Assembly (NCBI GenBank): GCA_028023455.1
Contig: JAQFVV010000017.1
Span: 806,001-870,000 of the forward strand
Length of the DNA: 64,000 nt
DNA from: Epiperipatus broadwayi
Lineage: Eukaryota > Onychophora > Udeonychophora > Euonychophora > Peripatidae
Reading direction: 5' to 3'
In this document: positions 32,321-43,609 of the stretch, one piece after another
Numbering within the stretch: position 1 is the first letter of the stretch
Layout: every line of letters begins with the position of its first letter
Position numbers and translations under genes: made by a program
The notes under the pieces: generated by a model
The model's database searches: none
Seen by the model: the letters and a program-made list of their open reading frames with translations, nothing else
Told to the model about the DNA's origin: nothing

Positions 32321-35300
32321 TAGAGTTTAACCATAGAATTATAGTAATTGAGGCAAAATATAAATTTTGGAATAAAAATTATAATTTCCATCAACTGTTA
32401 AATTGTCTTCCACGGATTGAAAACATCAAGAGAGAAAAATAAAAATTTGTATGTATGTATGTATTATTTGAATATCTGTTTTATATGTATAAAAGTTTAT
32501 TAATGTCTGTATTATATCTGGAATGCTAAAATATTAGTCTCTTGTTAAAAATGATCTAGTATTATCTCTTATTTTCTAATTACTTCTAGATAACATATTA
32601 TGGGTATGTGTTTAATTATATTTATAGATACAGTACAGTGATTTTATATAAAATGGGGTTATGTTGTGTGTATGTATACGAGACTATTGTATATAAATTT
32701 AATGATTTGGATGTACTTAAATGGAATGATGTATTTAAAAATTAGGTGCATAGAATTGCATTATATCAATTTTTGGTACTGATTTAGAATGGTTTCTGAG
32801 GGGGTGCCCAAAATCATCACTGATACAACCTAGTGCTAAACCAAGTCAGATAATATCAGACACCATGGAAATAAAGTATTCCAGTTATTTCGTCTATTTT
32901 TCATTTATAAATTTCTATAATTTTATATTTTTAAAACAATGTATTATTAATTCACTTGTAGTTATGACTGTAAAGTTAAGCTTAGACCAATAATTATTAT
33001 TTTAACATGGGTTTTTTTTTTCATTTGTTTATTTGCATGTGAAAGATTAATTATTCTTGATTAAGTTAAATTAATACTTTTTTCTCTCTTCTTAAAATTT
33101 AATAAGTTTGTGTAAATGAAAACGTGCATCTGGTTATTTTGGCAAACAATTTTGAAAGAATGTAAAAGAAAAACTATCAATTACAAGTCAGTTGGGGTTA
33201 TGTAGATGTTAATAGGAATTTAGAAGAGAATCCAGGAGTCGTTGAACAATAATTTTCTACAAACTCTGCAATTTAGAACATTTGTTGTATATTCTGTAGC
33301 TATAACACTTCAGTTATGGATATATATGGATTTTAAAATTATGTGTAGATAAGAAAATTGTTGGATAAGTTTGTTAAGGTCACTATCTCTATATTTTATT
33401 TCCCCTTTCACCAAGAACTAATTTTATACTATGTATTTTTAGTATCAATCTTGGATAATAATAATAATGGTTTTGGCTTATACTTAATATTCCACTATTA
33501 TTTTTTTTCCATTTTCCAAAATGTTTGTACCATAGGAAATTAAGATAAATGAGGAAATTTTAAAAATTGGGCTCTATCTTCTGTCATTTTCTTTTACCTT
33601 TTAACAAATAATCCAAGAGATTAATTCATATTTTGTCATCAAATATATATATATTAATAGACATTAAATACTCCATTTAATCAACGTTGAATTAGATGTG
33701 ATACTCAACAATAATAAACATATTATTAACCCCAAACTCATTGCAAATCATTTAGAGTTCATGAGACTTGACAACGTCAATCCAATCAGGGTAAGCTTTT
33801 TTTTTTTTTACAAATCATCATGAATTCTGAATGATCATATATTCTCATCTTTGAGCCTCAACATGCATTAAGAATTAATGATCACATTTAATTTTGACTT
33901 TAGTATACAATTGTCTTGAAGTATCTTAAATACTACAATAGCTATATTTTTGTTCCACAATACAGTATCTGCTTTTAGTATCAGATAGTTCTACCTTAGA
34001 ATTTTATAGTTCACCATCTACCTACTCCAATATCATATTTCAAACTATGTATATGGATGCATCACATGACATCCAGAAGTTTGGAAAAATTTGGGTAAAT
34101 AAGCTATATGTATTTAATTAAAGTCATTTTTTATCAAATGCCTTTTCACATTTGTTGTCTCAAACAAATATTGCTGCTTTCTTATGGTGTATTTCAAAAC
34201 TTTAAGTAATTTCACTAAAACCAGGAATAAATACTTTATAGAAATTATCTATATCCTGAATAATGCAATTTTGAATGGGATTTTTTGGTACATTATATTC
34301 TTGTGTGATTGTTTAATTATTAAAGAAGATGTCCCCTCTTCTTTTTTTACTAATTATGTATTCTAGGATTTAAGTTATTTTTTTGTTTCATCCTGTAGCT
34401 AAGAGTAATTAGATATTCATTTATTGATAAATAATTGGAAGATAGTTTGACTGACAATGAACTAGATATTTTAAGTAAAAATTCAAGCTTGTGTATACCT
34501 GGAAAGAATGTCCAACTTTCATTTGACATTGACTAGACTCCTAAGTCAAGCACATGAAAGATAATTACACTAAGGACTCTATATATAGATTTTAAAGTTC
34601 ATTATCAATGTAATATTATGAAAGTTTATTGTTGCAGATTTATATCTGTCAGTTATAGAATTTAGTAAATATTTTTTAATGATGTAATTTTAAATTCAGC
34701 GTTATCAGTAATCAGCACCCTTGGATCTTAAACGTAATTCTATTAAGAGAGCCTCATGTAGTAATACTTCAGCACTAAATAGCATGCCCTCTTATGCACT
34801 TTTGTTGTCTTTAGTGCAACGTAAGCTGTAATCATTTAAACAAATATTAAGCAAAACAATACAGTAATCTTTAATTTTAATATATTTATATACATTCTGC
34901 ATAGTTATTTTTATAAATTTGAAAATAAAAACTTTGTGATTATAATAACCACTAAAAATATCTTATCTAACAATTATTTAAATATATTTATATATTAATA
35001 ATAATTTTATTTTTGTGGTAATATTAATCCCAGCTTTTAAATCACATTTAGCAATTAAAAGTTTTACATTTTTCTGATTTTGTGAAAGGTTTTTAATAGC
35101 TTTTTAATAATATATATATATAAACTGAGATTATTTAATTCTTAGGATTCAGTGCGACTTAAGTGAAATATCAATTCATAACATGATAATCATCATTTAA
35201 GACTTGTTTTTCATATAGGTAGTAACGCATTTGAATAATATCTTGAGAGTCATCCAAGAGGAAAATAATCAGCAAAATATATTTATATCTTTTCTGAATA

Positions 35301-35380
35301 TAATGAAGTTAAATTTTAGATTTAAATATGAAACAATTTTTTCTTTTTGCTTTATACATATAAATTATTGTAAATAAATT
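32321..35380. other. Anonymous AT-rich DNA
   Basis: No recognised gene or repeat. It contains short tandem TATG near 32450-32463 and several poly-T runs. Open frames of about 60 codons (33358-33543, 34184-34366) are AT-driven chance frames. Confidence 0.5.
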
Positions 35381-35384
35381 GCAA

Positions 35385-35530
35385 AATACCAATGAAGAGA
35401 TTATATGAGAGATGGATGGATGAAATAAGGAAGTGTGCTGGGGTGATGTGGAGAAGAAGAGAGACTAGAGATATAAGAATTTGGAGACCGATAATGTTTG
35501 AAAATGATGAAGTTGATGATATAGTAAAAT
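35385..35530 (+). pseudogene. RTE-type LINE, short 3' fragment
   Basis: Plus-strand translation gives RWMDEIRKCAGVMWRR followed by a decayed end and a GATGAAGTTGATGATATAG-type tail. This matches the C-terminus of the other RTE copies (WMDEIRKCVGVMWRR at 12403-12726). Only about the last 140 bp are present, the common outcome of 5'-truncated LINE insertion. A SINE-like fragment follows almost directly at 35560. Confidence 0.75.
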
Positions 35531-35559
35531 AATCACATTTTTAAAATAAAATAAACATA

Positions 35560-35670
35560 ACTGATTATCTTTTCGACATGTGTGTGATCAAGTGTATCAG
35601 CGGTATGGGATAGCATGTGAATGGTTTGTGGGTCGTGTGAAAAGCTGAGTTCAAACCCCCTATATATTAC
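35560..35670 (+). repeat. SINE-like dispersed repeat, 5'-truncated plus copy
   Basis: Begins at GATTATCTTTTCGACATG and includes GGTATGGGATAGCATG and the B-box-like GAGTTCAAACCCCC, matching the 3' half of the family described at 10235-10518. It sits about 30 bp after the RTE tail. Confidence 0.6.
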
Positions 35671-36431
35671 ATATAGAAGTGCAGGTATGAAAAAGCCTGT
35701 ACTGTAGAAAAATTTCATATTTCAAAATAATAGAAAGTGTTATTTTACAAATTGGTGATTAAAGTTTGTTTTCTTTTCAGTTGTTATTTTATGGCAGAAA
35801 ATAAATTTATAAAATTATTAGAGCAATTGGACAATTTTCATTTGTAATTTAAGATGACAATTAAGAAACACAAAAGAGAAATATCTACATGTTAATCAGG
35901 CGTATTAATAAATTTAATGCAGTGTTTTTTAAATATATATATTTATGTATTCAATATTAAATAAAAACGTCATTTAAGTAAATCTTAATCTATTCTAAGA
36001 TAATTAAATGCTAAGTGCGACAAGAATGGAAATTTGAGATATCCTCCCCCTCATATTCTTTTGATTAAAAGAGATGGCAACGAATCTGTTGCTGGAACTA
36101 TTGATGTTCATCCTATAGATGCTAGAATTATATTAAGGATAGGTACAAACTAATACTTTTTTGGGTTTACAAAAACTTATCTACTGTTCAAAATTACTAA
36201 TGTACCTGATGAATTTACTTGTAGTTATTGTTTCTATTTTTTTTTTTTTTTTGTTTATTTATAAAGTCTTTGCATACCCAAAATTAATCTGTATTAATTT
36301 TTGCTTGCATAAATGATGTTCAATTTTATATCATAGATCTTCATATTTTTGATTTATATCATAATGTCATGAATGACAATGCCAGATATTTGAATTATTA
36401 ATTACAAAATATTTTTTAAATAATAAACTTA
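35671..36431. other. Anonymous AT-rich DNA
   Basis: No gene or repeat recognised; contains a run of T at about 36238-36252. Confidence 0.5.
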
Positions 36432-36439
36432 CTCTAAGG

Positions 36440-36877
36440 CATAGGTTTCTAACCCTTTTTGTTCCTGTACCCCTTTGGTTTTTAGTAAACTATCCAGTAT
36501 TCCCTATTCATTATAATAAGGAACAAGCGGTTGGAAAGTGTACCATGCAGTATTTCATGCACATGTACAGGAGATACAGTTGCCATGGAGTCAAGCCTCA
36601 AGGAGGTATGGATTTGGCAATTTTACTAGCTATTGTGAATCATAACTGGACATTTTAAGTTATTAGACCAATAAGATTATCCAACCTCACTGTCTTACTG
36701 CCCAAAAAGAGACCTGAAATGTTGCTGGTTGGCTGATTGTCAGTATAAACATGGAATAGCTCAGAAATGTTAATATTATAACTATTTTTGGAATATATTA
36801 ATAACATAATATATTTATTTGCCTGCTATTCACTATACACCCTGGAATATAATAGGTATCCAAGTTGGGAATCACTG
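36440..36877. mobile_element. Non-autonomous hAT-like DNA transposon with 8-bp target duplication
   Basis: A 438-bp element is bounded by imperfect terminal inverted repeats: CATAGGTTTCTAACCC at the left, and at the right the reverse complement CAGTGATTCCCAAC. It is flanked by a perfect 8-bp direct repeat CTCTAAGG (36432-36439 and 36878-36885). The 8-bp duplication and the CAGNGNTTCYCAAC-type ends followed by a CCCCT tract are hallmarks of hAT elements. No transposase frame is present, so it would depend on another element for movement. Confidence 0.85.
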
Positions 36878-36889
36878 CTCTAAGGATTT

Positions 36890-37789
36890 TTCTAACCTTT
36901 AATAAATTATTATTGTAAATTGGCATGATTATTATTGGTTTAATCATAGCTCTGTTTTTTTTTTTCATTTACTTGTATTGGATATGTATTTAACATCCCA
37001 TTTTACTGGACTTTTTTGCATTGATTAAGCAATCCAGTAAAGTGGGGGTGCTGAAATGTTTATCAACATCATTTGGTGCTTTGGTCAAGATTGAAGATTA
37101 TATATAAAATAGAAAATACTGCTGCATTACAAATATTTGGCCTAAAATTTTTCACTTTGTAGGTTTTAGAATGATTAAGGAATGGGCTCTTCCATGAAAG
37201 TTTAAATTAGCCTTATATAAATGAGGTCATGTTTAAGTGTGGATTCTAATAGTTTTATCTTTGGGAACGTTACTAGATTTTTTAATGCTAGGAACCTAAT
37301 GAAACAGTCTTTTTTAAAGTTGTTTTTCATTGGTTGAGCAATCTAATAAAGTGGGGGTTCAGAAATGTTTATCAACAGCATATGGTTTATTGATCAAGAC
37401 TGAAAGTGCGAATAAAGTTTGTTTTTGAAAGTAAAATTAAAATAGAAATTAATGCTCTATTTATTATTTTCCATATATGTAATTAATACAGCATTATTTT
37501 GTTTTTCATGATTAATTGATTCTGGAGGTAAAAGAGCTAATGAGTGAATTTGTGAAGAGTAGAATGGAGTACATACTTCGAAAAGAATAGTGTTATTAAG
37601 GTTTAATTGGGATTACAATACCTTGAAACTTTATTTATTTTCATATATACATTATACATATTACTGATAAGCTAAAATTAATAACTGAGGTGAAACTATA
37701 AGTTTATTATCAGTAAGCTTCTATTTTATGGACTTAGCTCTTTCGGAGCCCTTACATCTCCATAATCATAGACCTTTTTACAGGCTGTT
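36890..37789. other. Non-coding stretch with two diverged direct repeats
   Basis: Two copies of an approximately 80-bp sequence stand about 308 bp apart at 37017-37098 and 37325-37405. They share the core AAGTGGGGGT and AAATGTTTATCAACA and a following GGTCAAGA/TGATCAAGA. No coding signature was seen. Confidence 0.5.
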
Positions 37790-37812
37790 GATTCTATGCA
37801 AATGCATGCAAA

Positions 37813-38130
37813 TTACAACATCCACCTTTTCGAGACCGCGAAGCACATGTCTTTTCTGTTGATTGACATGGCATCGCTGGTGATGTAACATGCCTCTTTG
37901 ATCTTCCTCTTAACATCGTTCCTCTCTGTGCATACAATGTTGGCTTTAGAGGGCTCAAATCTATGGCTCTGCTCCTGCAGATGATCAGCAAAAACTGAGC
38001 TGCCCTCTCCTTTAGTTGTAGCTTTTGTATATATATATATATATATATATCTATGCTGAGCCAGTCTATTGCTCACTGTGGCCCGAGTTTCCCCATAATA
38101 TACCGAATCACATCCTGTCTGTGGGCACAC
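37813..38130 (-). pseudogene. PLE GIY-YIG endonuclease domain
   Basis: This 105-codon minus frame has the fold's signature: CDSVYYGETRATVSNRLAQH (the Y-Y motif with the conserved Arg). It is followed by EGSSVFADHLQEQSHRFE and by NIVCTERNDVKRKIKEACYI, which holds the Glu region. It ends KDMCFAVSKRWML. Between them a run YIYIYIYT encoded by an AT microsatellite (about 38028-38051) has expanded inside the domain and probably disturbs it. The frame is not joined to the RT frame. Confidence 0.85.
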
Positions 38131-38426
38131 AATTTTATAAATGACATGGGGGGTTTCTTCTATATTTCTTTTGTCTTTGGTATTGTTGATGAGCCTATTT
38201 GTGTTTGGAGGGGTTCTGAATCTGAGGTTGAATTCCTTCTGTAATATTTTGCTGAAATTTTTAGCTACTGTAGGTATATAGGGTATAATTAGATGTTGTC
38301 TGTCTTCTTTTGTGTTTGTTGCAGTCTTTTATGAAAGCTTGCAATCCTTTTGGTTATTGTTTTGTGATCAAAACCCATGCTTATTAAGTTCCTGATGTAG
38401 CTGGTGATGTTGTTTTTCCTGTCTGA

Positions 38427-38972
38427 CTACAATTTACACAGGTGGTAATTGCGAAATAAGAAGGCAGACAGCCCTGCAAGTTTGTGTGCTTTAGGGGATT
38501 TTGAGAGTGGATGGATGTAGCCTCGGATGCATAAGGGTTTAATTATCATGGAATAAACAAATGCTAAATTCTCTCTCTTAATTTTCAAATCCAGATACCT
38601 GACCATGTTTTGCTCATCTTCATGTGTGCAATTAAATATGAGGTTGGAAAGAGTGTGGAGTTCATGTAAAATATCCGTGATAGCATTTTTGGGTGCTGTC
38701 AAGAATATGTCGTCTATGTATCTGCTATAAATTATGTTTGGCACTGCTGTCTGGTACTTTGGAATCACCTGTTGTTCAAAGTGATCTAGCACAATGCTAG
38801 AAACAATGCCACTAATGGGGAGTCCCATAGGCCATCCATTGTTCATTCTGTACCATTTGTTTTCATATGACGCCAAAATATTTCCATCCAGCCATTTCAT
38901 GAAATCCACAATAAATCGTGCTTTGAGAGCCGGGCACTCCTTCCTGTATAACTCCTGTTCTATTATTCTAAT
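38427..38972 (-). pseudogene. PLE reverse transcriptase fragment
   Basis: The minus frame (open from 38909, readable upstream to about 38972) contains NNGWPMGLPISGIVSSIVL (motif B), NIIYSRYIDDIFLTAP with the catalytic YIDD (motif C), and MVRYLDLKIKRE (the YLD motif of the region after the palm). HPLSKSPKAHKLAGLSAFLF lies further on, near the C-terminal boundary. Motif A and the N-terminal fingers are missing because of the 5' truncation, so this copy cannot encode an active RT. Confidence 0.9.
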
Positions 38973-39270
38973 ATATGTTAAATATCTATATACAGTATAT
39001 AAATAATAAACCGTTTAACCATTAAAAACGTTTGCTTTCAATTAAATAGAAACTTATTTCTGAAGTACTAACAATATACCCAGACAAATGGGAGGTCGCA
39101 TGTTAAATTTGAAGCAAAAAAAAAATAACTTATAGACTTCCCCCCCAATTTTCTAAGCTTTATACTGCATATTGAATTCGGAGATATCTAATATCTGAAG
39201 TAATATGGTAAATTATTTTTTCGTTTTTGTTTTCATTCCATTCTTTAATAAAAATCATATAGTTTGTGTT

Positions 39271-39749
39271 ATTCAAACAGGCAAAACTATCTATATGTAT
39301 TGCCACTCAGTGCAAGCTAGAGTAATGAATGGATGTCAGAAGGCTTGTGCATAACATCCCCATCTAGTGCTCATTTATCCAATATCCCCAGACTAGTTTC
39401 TGGCTTGTGGGCTTCGTCACTGAAGAGCCTTGGATCTGAGAGCAATGCACATATCTAGATCTTAGGATCTATTGCAACCCTCCAGCAGCCACCTTCTATC
39501 TTTACTTAACTACAAAACTAAAACACTAATATTTTCAATCCAAGCTCATTAGCTTATATAGGCATATAGGTCTGAACTCAGATCCAAGGCTCCTCACTGA
39601 AGAAGGCCACAAGCCAGAAACTAGTCTGGGAATATTGTATGAGTAGGCGGTTTGTGGGGATTTTATGCACAAGCCTTCTGGCATCCATTAATTACTCTGA
39701 CTTGCACTGAGTGACAATATGTATAGAGAGTTTTGCGTGTTTGAATAAC
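39271..39749. repeat. Palindromic PLE-type terminal repeat with hammerhead-like cores
   Basis: The left arm (39271-39440) and right arm (39578-39749) are reverse complements with scattered differences. Shared segments include GGCAAAACTATCTATATG, TGCCACTCAGTGCAAGC, AGACTAGTTTCTGGCTTGTG and GGATCTGAG. Related sequences occur at 40180-40265, 61310-61545 and 62640-63010. Two of these lie close to GIY-YIG PLE fragments, suggesting the repeat is a PLE terminus. The centre (39441-39577) contains about 137 bp of unrelated sequence. Confidence 0.75.
39593..39630 (+). ncRNA. Hammerhead-like ribozyme, best-formed copy in the window
   Basis: In order: stem I strand CTCA (39593-39596), core CTGAAGA (39597-39603), stem II GGC/GCC (39605-39607 with 39613-39615, loop CACAA, flanked by an A-A mismatch), GAAAC (39617-39621), palindromic ACTAGT (39620-39625), C at 39626 as the possible cleavage base, then TGGG (39627-39630) pairing with CTCA including one G-U. 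This fits a hammerhead in which stem III is minimal, or is formed between two molecules through ACTAGT. A reverse-oriented copy lies at 39386-39420, with the first core base changed to G. Confidence 0.45.
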
Positions 39750-41210
39750 AGTTATGAGCAAGCATAAGAAATTGTGATCATGTGAAGTTATTTGGCATTG
39801 CCTTCTAGCTCAACAATTTTCTTAGGCAAAGCTAAAGTTTTTTGTTATTTCTTTCCTATAACATTTAGATTTAGTGTATTTTAATCTTGTTTTAATTTTT
39901 ATTTTGTAGAATGTCTGCTTGACTGTATTGTGTTCAATATTCCGCGACAGATAGCAGAAGGTAGTGGGTTATTTTTTGGTTATTTAAGTAAGTATTTTGT
40001 TTAATTAACAAATTCTTAGAAATTTAGTCAAATAGAATTAGTAAAATAGTAGTGTAATTCATCACAAATGATAAAATTCTGCAATAGGAGCAATAACTCA
40101 TAATATTTTCTCTGTTCTGGAGTAATCTATTGTAAGTTTGAGTAATTGTTGAATTCCATTATTTAAATAATATACCCAGACTAGTTTGTGAGTTTTAGCC
40201 TTCTTTAGTTAAGAGCAATATTCTCCCTGAAGAAGACTAATATCCAAAAATGGTGGCAGCCTGTATTTTTGATAGACCTATAGTTTGGCAGGGTTCCAAA
40301 AAATATTTACAAAAAAAATTGCCTGCTAGGAAACATATTTAATATTTATATTTTATTTTTTATTACTCTTATTTTGGAAAAAGGAATCATTGTGAAAAAA
40401 TTAATTACAATATTTAGTTTATTGGGGGGGGGGGATTAACTTATTAACAGAAAAATGAAAAAAATATATAAATACAATATTTTACATTCTATTCATGTTT
40501 GTGGCATGCAATCATATCATGACCTTAACACACACTTCTTAGGAGGGCAGGAGCCATTGAAGGAAGTCCACTGCATCATGTTCTATGGTAGGTAGATCTC
40601 AAATTTTTATCATTATGACAGTTTGCTAAAGGAAAAAAATGCTAACAAAAAGAAGAATTGAACCAAAGTATGACAATGTTAAAAATGTCTTGTCGCTTTC
40701 TACATAATATAAGTTTTAAAAAAATTAAAATGAAGCTTCTTAATGAAATTTATCATGATTTATTCCTTATTTAAATTTAACAATTAGTTAACAACTAACA
40801 CGTCTCCATTAGATTATAAGCCCTCAAACCTGTACATTCATCAACAATGCAAACTCTCATCTTGGTTCACTTGAAAACTCACAAGTATCCCAGAAACTAA
40901 TCTCACAATGTTGCTGTAATATTAATTACTGAAGTTTACAATAGCGAGCCCTGAAATACAATTAATTACTACTTCTGTTTGCAGATGTTAAAAATTAAAC
41001 AAAGAAAATCCTGTAACTCCTTAATTGGTATACATAATCAAGGAGGCATATTTTGTTAACAATGATAACAATGCCATCAATAGACGCGACACGTGTTTTT
41101 TTTATTTCAAAAAAATGGACAAATTAATTTGCATTCTCATTTGCATATTTTATTAGTTAGCAACATTACACAAATGATTTATAACTTATGTTGGCCATGA
41201 ATATGAGGGA
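39750..41210. other. Non-coding AT-rich DNA with one small palindromic repeat
   Basis: Mostly anonymous. At 40180-40265 there is a decayed relative of the 39271-39749 palindrome: CCCAGACTAGTTTGTGAG on one side and CTGAAGAAGACTAA on the other. A poly-G run lies at 40424-40434. Confidence 0.5.
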
Positions 41211-41275
41211 AAACCTCGAAAGTACTCGGCCTATTTAATTGTTTTGGTTTTTGCAGCTTCTTCGTCAGCGGGTAA
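41211..41275 (-). ncRNA. Hammerhead-like motif, weak
   Basis: On the minus strand CTGACGAAGAAGCTGC is followed by AAAACAATT in the position where GAAAC is expected, then GGCCGAGTAC and a TCGAGG sequence. The core box CTGACGA is intact, but the GAAA is changed and stem II does not close well. It lies about 300 bp upstream of the PLE copy at 41567. Confidence 0.25.
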
Positions 41276-41566
41276 ATCGCTTTTATATGCTATAATAAAG
41301 AACTGCAATTAAAATTCAATTTATTAGATATTTTACCAATACTAATTCACCTATGACTATAATTTCTGCATCTGAATGCATAATTTAAAAGCAATGGGTT
41401 TATGATAAATGTTTAATAACCAGTTTATTAAAAATAAAAGTATGTACATATTTTTTTGTAAATATAGCTATAACAAACAAAATGTATGCATAACCGTATT
41501 AGAGATAAGCTTTATACTGTAAAATTAGCAAAATATAGTCATAGTCATGGTACTGACAGTACAAAA

Positions 41567-42080
41567 TTGCATACAGTTGTTCTAACTGCTGTGCCATATA
41601 ATATGCAGAATTGCACGCCAACCTATACACTGTAATTGCAGAACTTCAATACCTATTTAATCATGTCAAAGCTTGAACTGATGCTAAATCAATATGAGCA
41701 GGAATCCAACCTTGGCCATACCGTTGAACATACATCTGCAAGTGTTTTCTGTTTTGAACATAACGATGCCAAGCAGAAAGTGACAGTGGCCTGTCACTTT
41801 GCCAGAGATAATTACACAATTAACAAAAAAGATTCATATAGCCCCCTTTCAAGAAAATGGATAAATAACTTATTTGCCATTCAAATATGCAAATTCTCAT
41901 AGATTTTATTTCTTTAATAAATGCCTCAATTTTCATTTCATCGTCAATGGCATGATTATGACTATTATGATTTTGTAGTCAAAAGTGCACTGGGCATACT
42001 TCACTAACTTTACAGTATAAAGATTATCTCTAATACAGTTATGCATGTATTTTGTTACATTTTCTGAGATATAGTTCGCT
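41567..42080 (+). repeat. PLE left terminal repeat (pLTR), contains a GIY-YIG fragment
   Basis: This segment is repeated in the same orientation at about 43610-44075. Shared blocks include CCATATAATATG, GCCAACCTAT, the AAGCTGAAACTGATGC block and TTAATAAATGCC, followed by TATGATTATGACTATTATGA. It contains an 88-codon frame (41636-41902) with NYTINKKDSYSPLSRKW, matching the end of the PLE endonuclease. A copy of the element's 3' part placed upstream of its RT is the known pseudo-LTR arrangement of Penelope-like elements. Confidence 0.7.
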
Positions 42081-42109
42081 AAATTCTTGAAGTTATATTT
42101 TTATATAAC

Positions 42110-43600
42110 ATAATGAATACTTATCGTAAGATTAAGATGGTTCGTAAACTCTGTAAGTCAACCAGTGCATCACATGAAAGAATTAAATTTCTTGAAAGTT
42201 ATTTGGTTCATAAAATCTTTCCAAAGTGCTACCAGGTTTACATCTAAGGCTATTTTTAATCATGAGAAGATCACCTTCCAATCTCTCTTTCTAAAAAAAC
42301 ACTGTCAAGAGTTGTAAGAAATGTTTGAAAAATGAACTGACACATACCACCTGAAATTATTGATAAATTCCAGAGTATTGGCTTTTATTTTATAGGCAAA
42401 ATACTCCAGGAAAATGTGTTTTCTCACTATCAAACAAAATGTAAAGATAGTTTCCCTGATTGCTTATAACTTTGTTTATCTGACAAACATGGCACTTGAT
42501 AATATTAAGAGAATTTTAAATTATAGCCCATGATTTGTCAACAGTATTTGGAAATATCCGATAAGGGAGCTTTCTGCTGACATTGAAATGATTTACAATG
42601 ACAGCCAACAAAGGGAACCTGTTATTGGTCAAATTGTGCAGAATGTCTTGCATAAATAATCAAAGAGGCATGACAAGGCATGGTTTAAATATATAGACTC
42701 TACCAAGCAATATTTTTATGAAAACGACAGTTTGTACAAAAGAGGATAAAGGAAACTGGTTTATTATCCAAACAGAACTTTGCCACGAAAATGCTCACAC
42801 AAACTAATAAATTAAGATTTAAACCAATAGACTCATACAACTTAAAAAGAAATAAAGATTAATTTACGTCCACAATGAGGTTATTGCTTTATCTTCCCAT
42901 AAGCAGGATAATCTCAAGTATAGTGCTCAATAAATTCCAGGAAGAGATTTTACCTAAATACTTTGAGTCCATGCCCTTCTTGTTATATATACATATATAT
43001 ATATGTGTGTGTGTGTGTGTGTCTGTGTGTTAAGTGGATGACATCCTTATTTGCCATCCTGAAGTGCAAATCAATGAAATACAGACTGACTTCTTGAACG
43101 TTTCTTCATTAAAATGGACACGAAAGAACAAGGACAACCTGCAAGGTATAAAGTTTCTGGAATTTTACCTTCAGCATGAATCCACCCACCTCAATTATAA
43201 AATGCTTCTGAAGCCTATTCATGTTCTTCCAAGTCTATTACACCAGTCTCACAAAGTAATTAGTCTCAATGCATTTTTGTAAAGAAACTACTATCTGTGT
43301 AAATTTTAGTCCAATAAAAAAAATAACATCGATTGTTGTATCACAGATCTACACATCATTGGATATAAAAACACAACACTTATTCAGACTGTTAAAAGAA
43401 TTTTATTCCAAAATTAACACCCACTCATAGCAATCACTGACAAACCTTGGATATCACTATCTTATATCCCCAGTGCTATCCATCACATTGTTGAAGTTTG
43501 TGCTTCAACTCATCAAATTGGTCTGTGCACCCCTTTCTAACACTTAATTGGCTAATTAACAATACCAAAAGCACTGCCCTTAGACCAGAAGTCACAAATA
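42110..43600 (+). pseudogene. PLE reverse transcriptase, degraded
   Basis: Plus-strand fragments in changing frames follow PLE order. The N-terminal region RKLCKSTSASHERIKFLESYL is near 42140-42210, then KTLSRVVRN near 42295. The catalytic motif C region survives as VDDILICHPEV at 43034-43070, with one Tyr lost at an upstream TG microsatellite. GIKFLEFYLQHESTHLNY follows (the FLE/FLD motif), then HKVISLNAFL near the C-terminal boundary. Motifs A and B are not recognisable. A TATG/TG microsatellite (42985-43030) has expanded just before motif C. Confidence 0.7.
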
Positions 43601-43609
43601 TTATAAAAA

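Larger units (their letters stand above)
37790..38975 (-). mobile_element. Penelope-like element, minus strand, 5' truncated
   Basis: In the minus orientation an RT fragment (38427-38972) is followed by a degraded linker and a GIY-YIG endonuclease (37813-38130), the domain order of Penelope-like elements. The 5' end is lost near 38975: the RT begins in the middle of the domain, at QELYRKECPAL. Downstream of the endonuclease the 3' untranslated part runs to about 37740. This is the best preserved PLE in the window. Confidence 0.9.
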
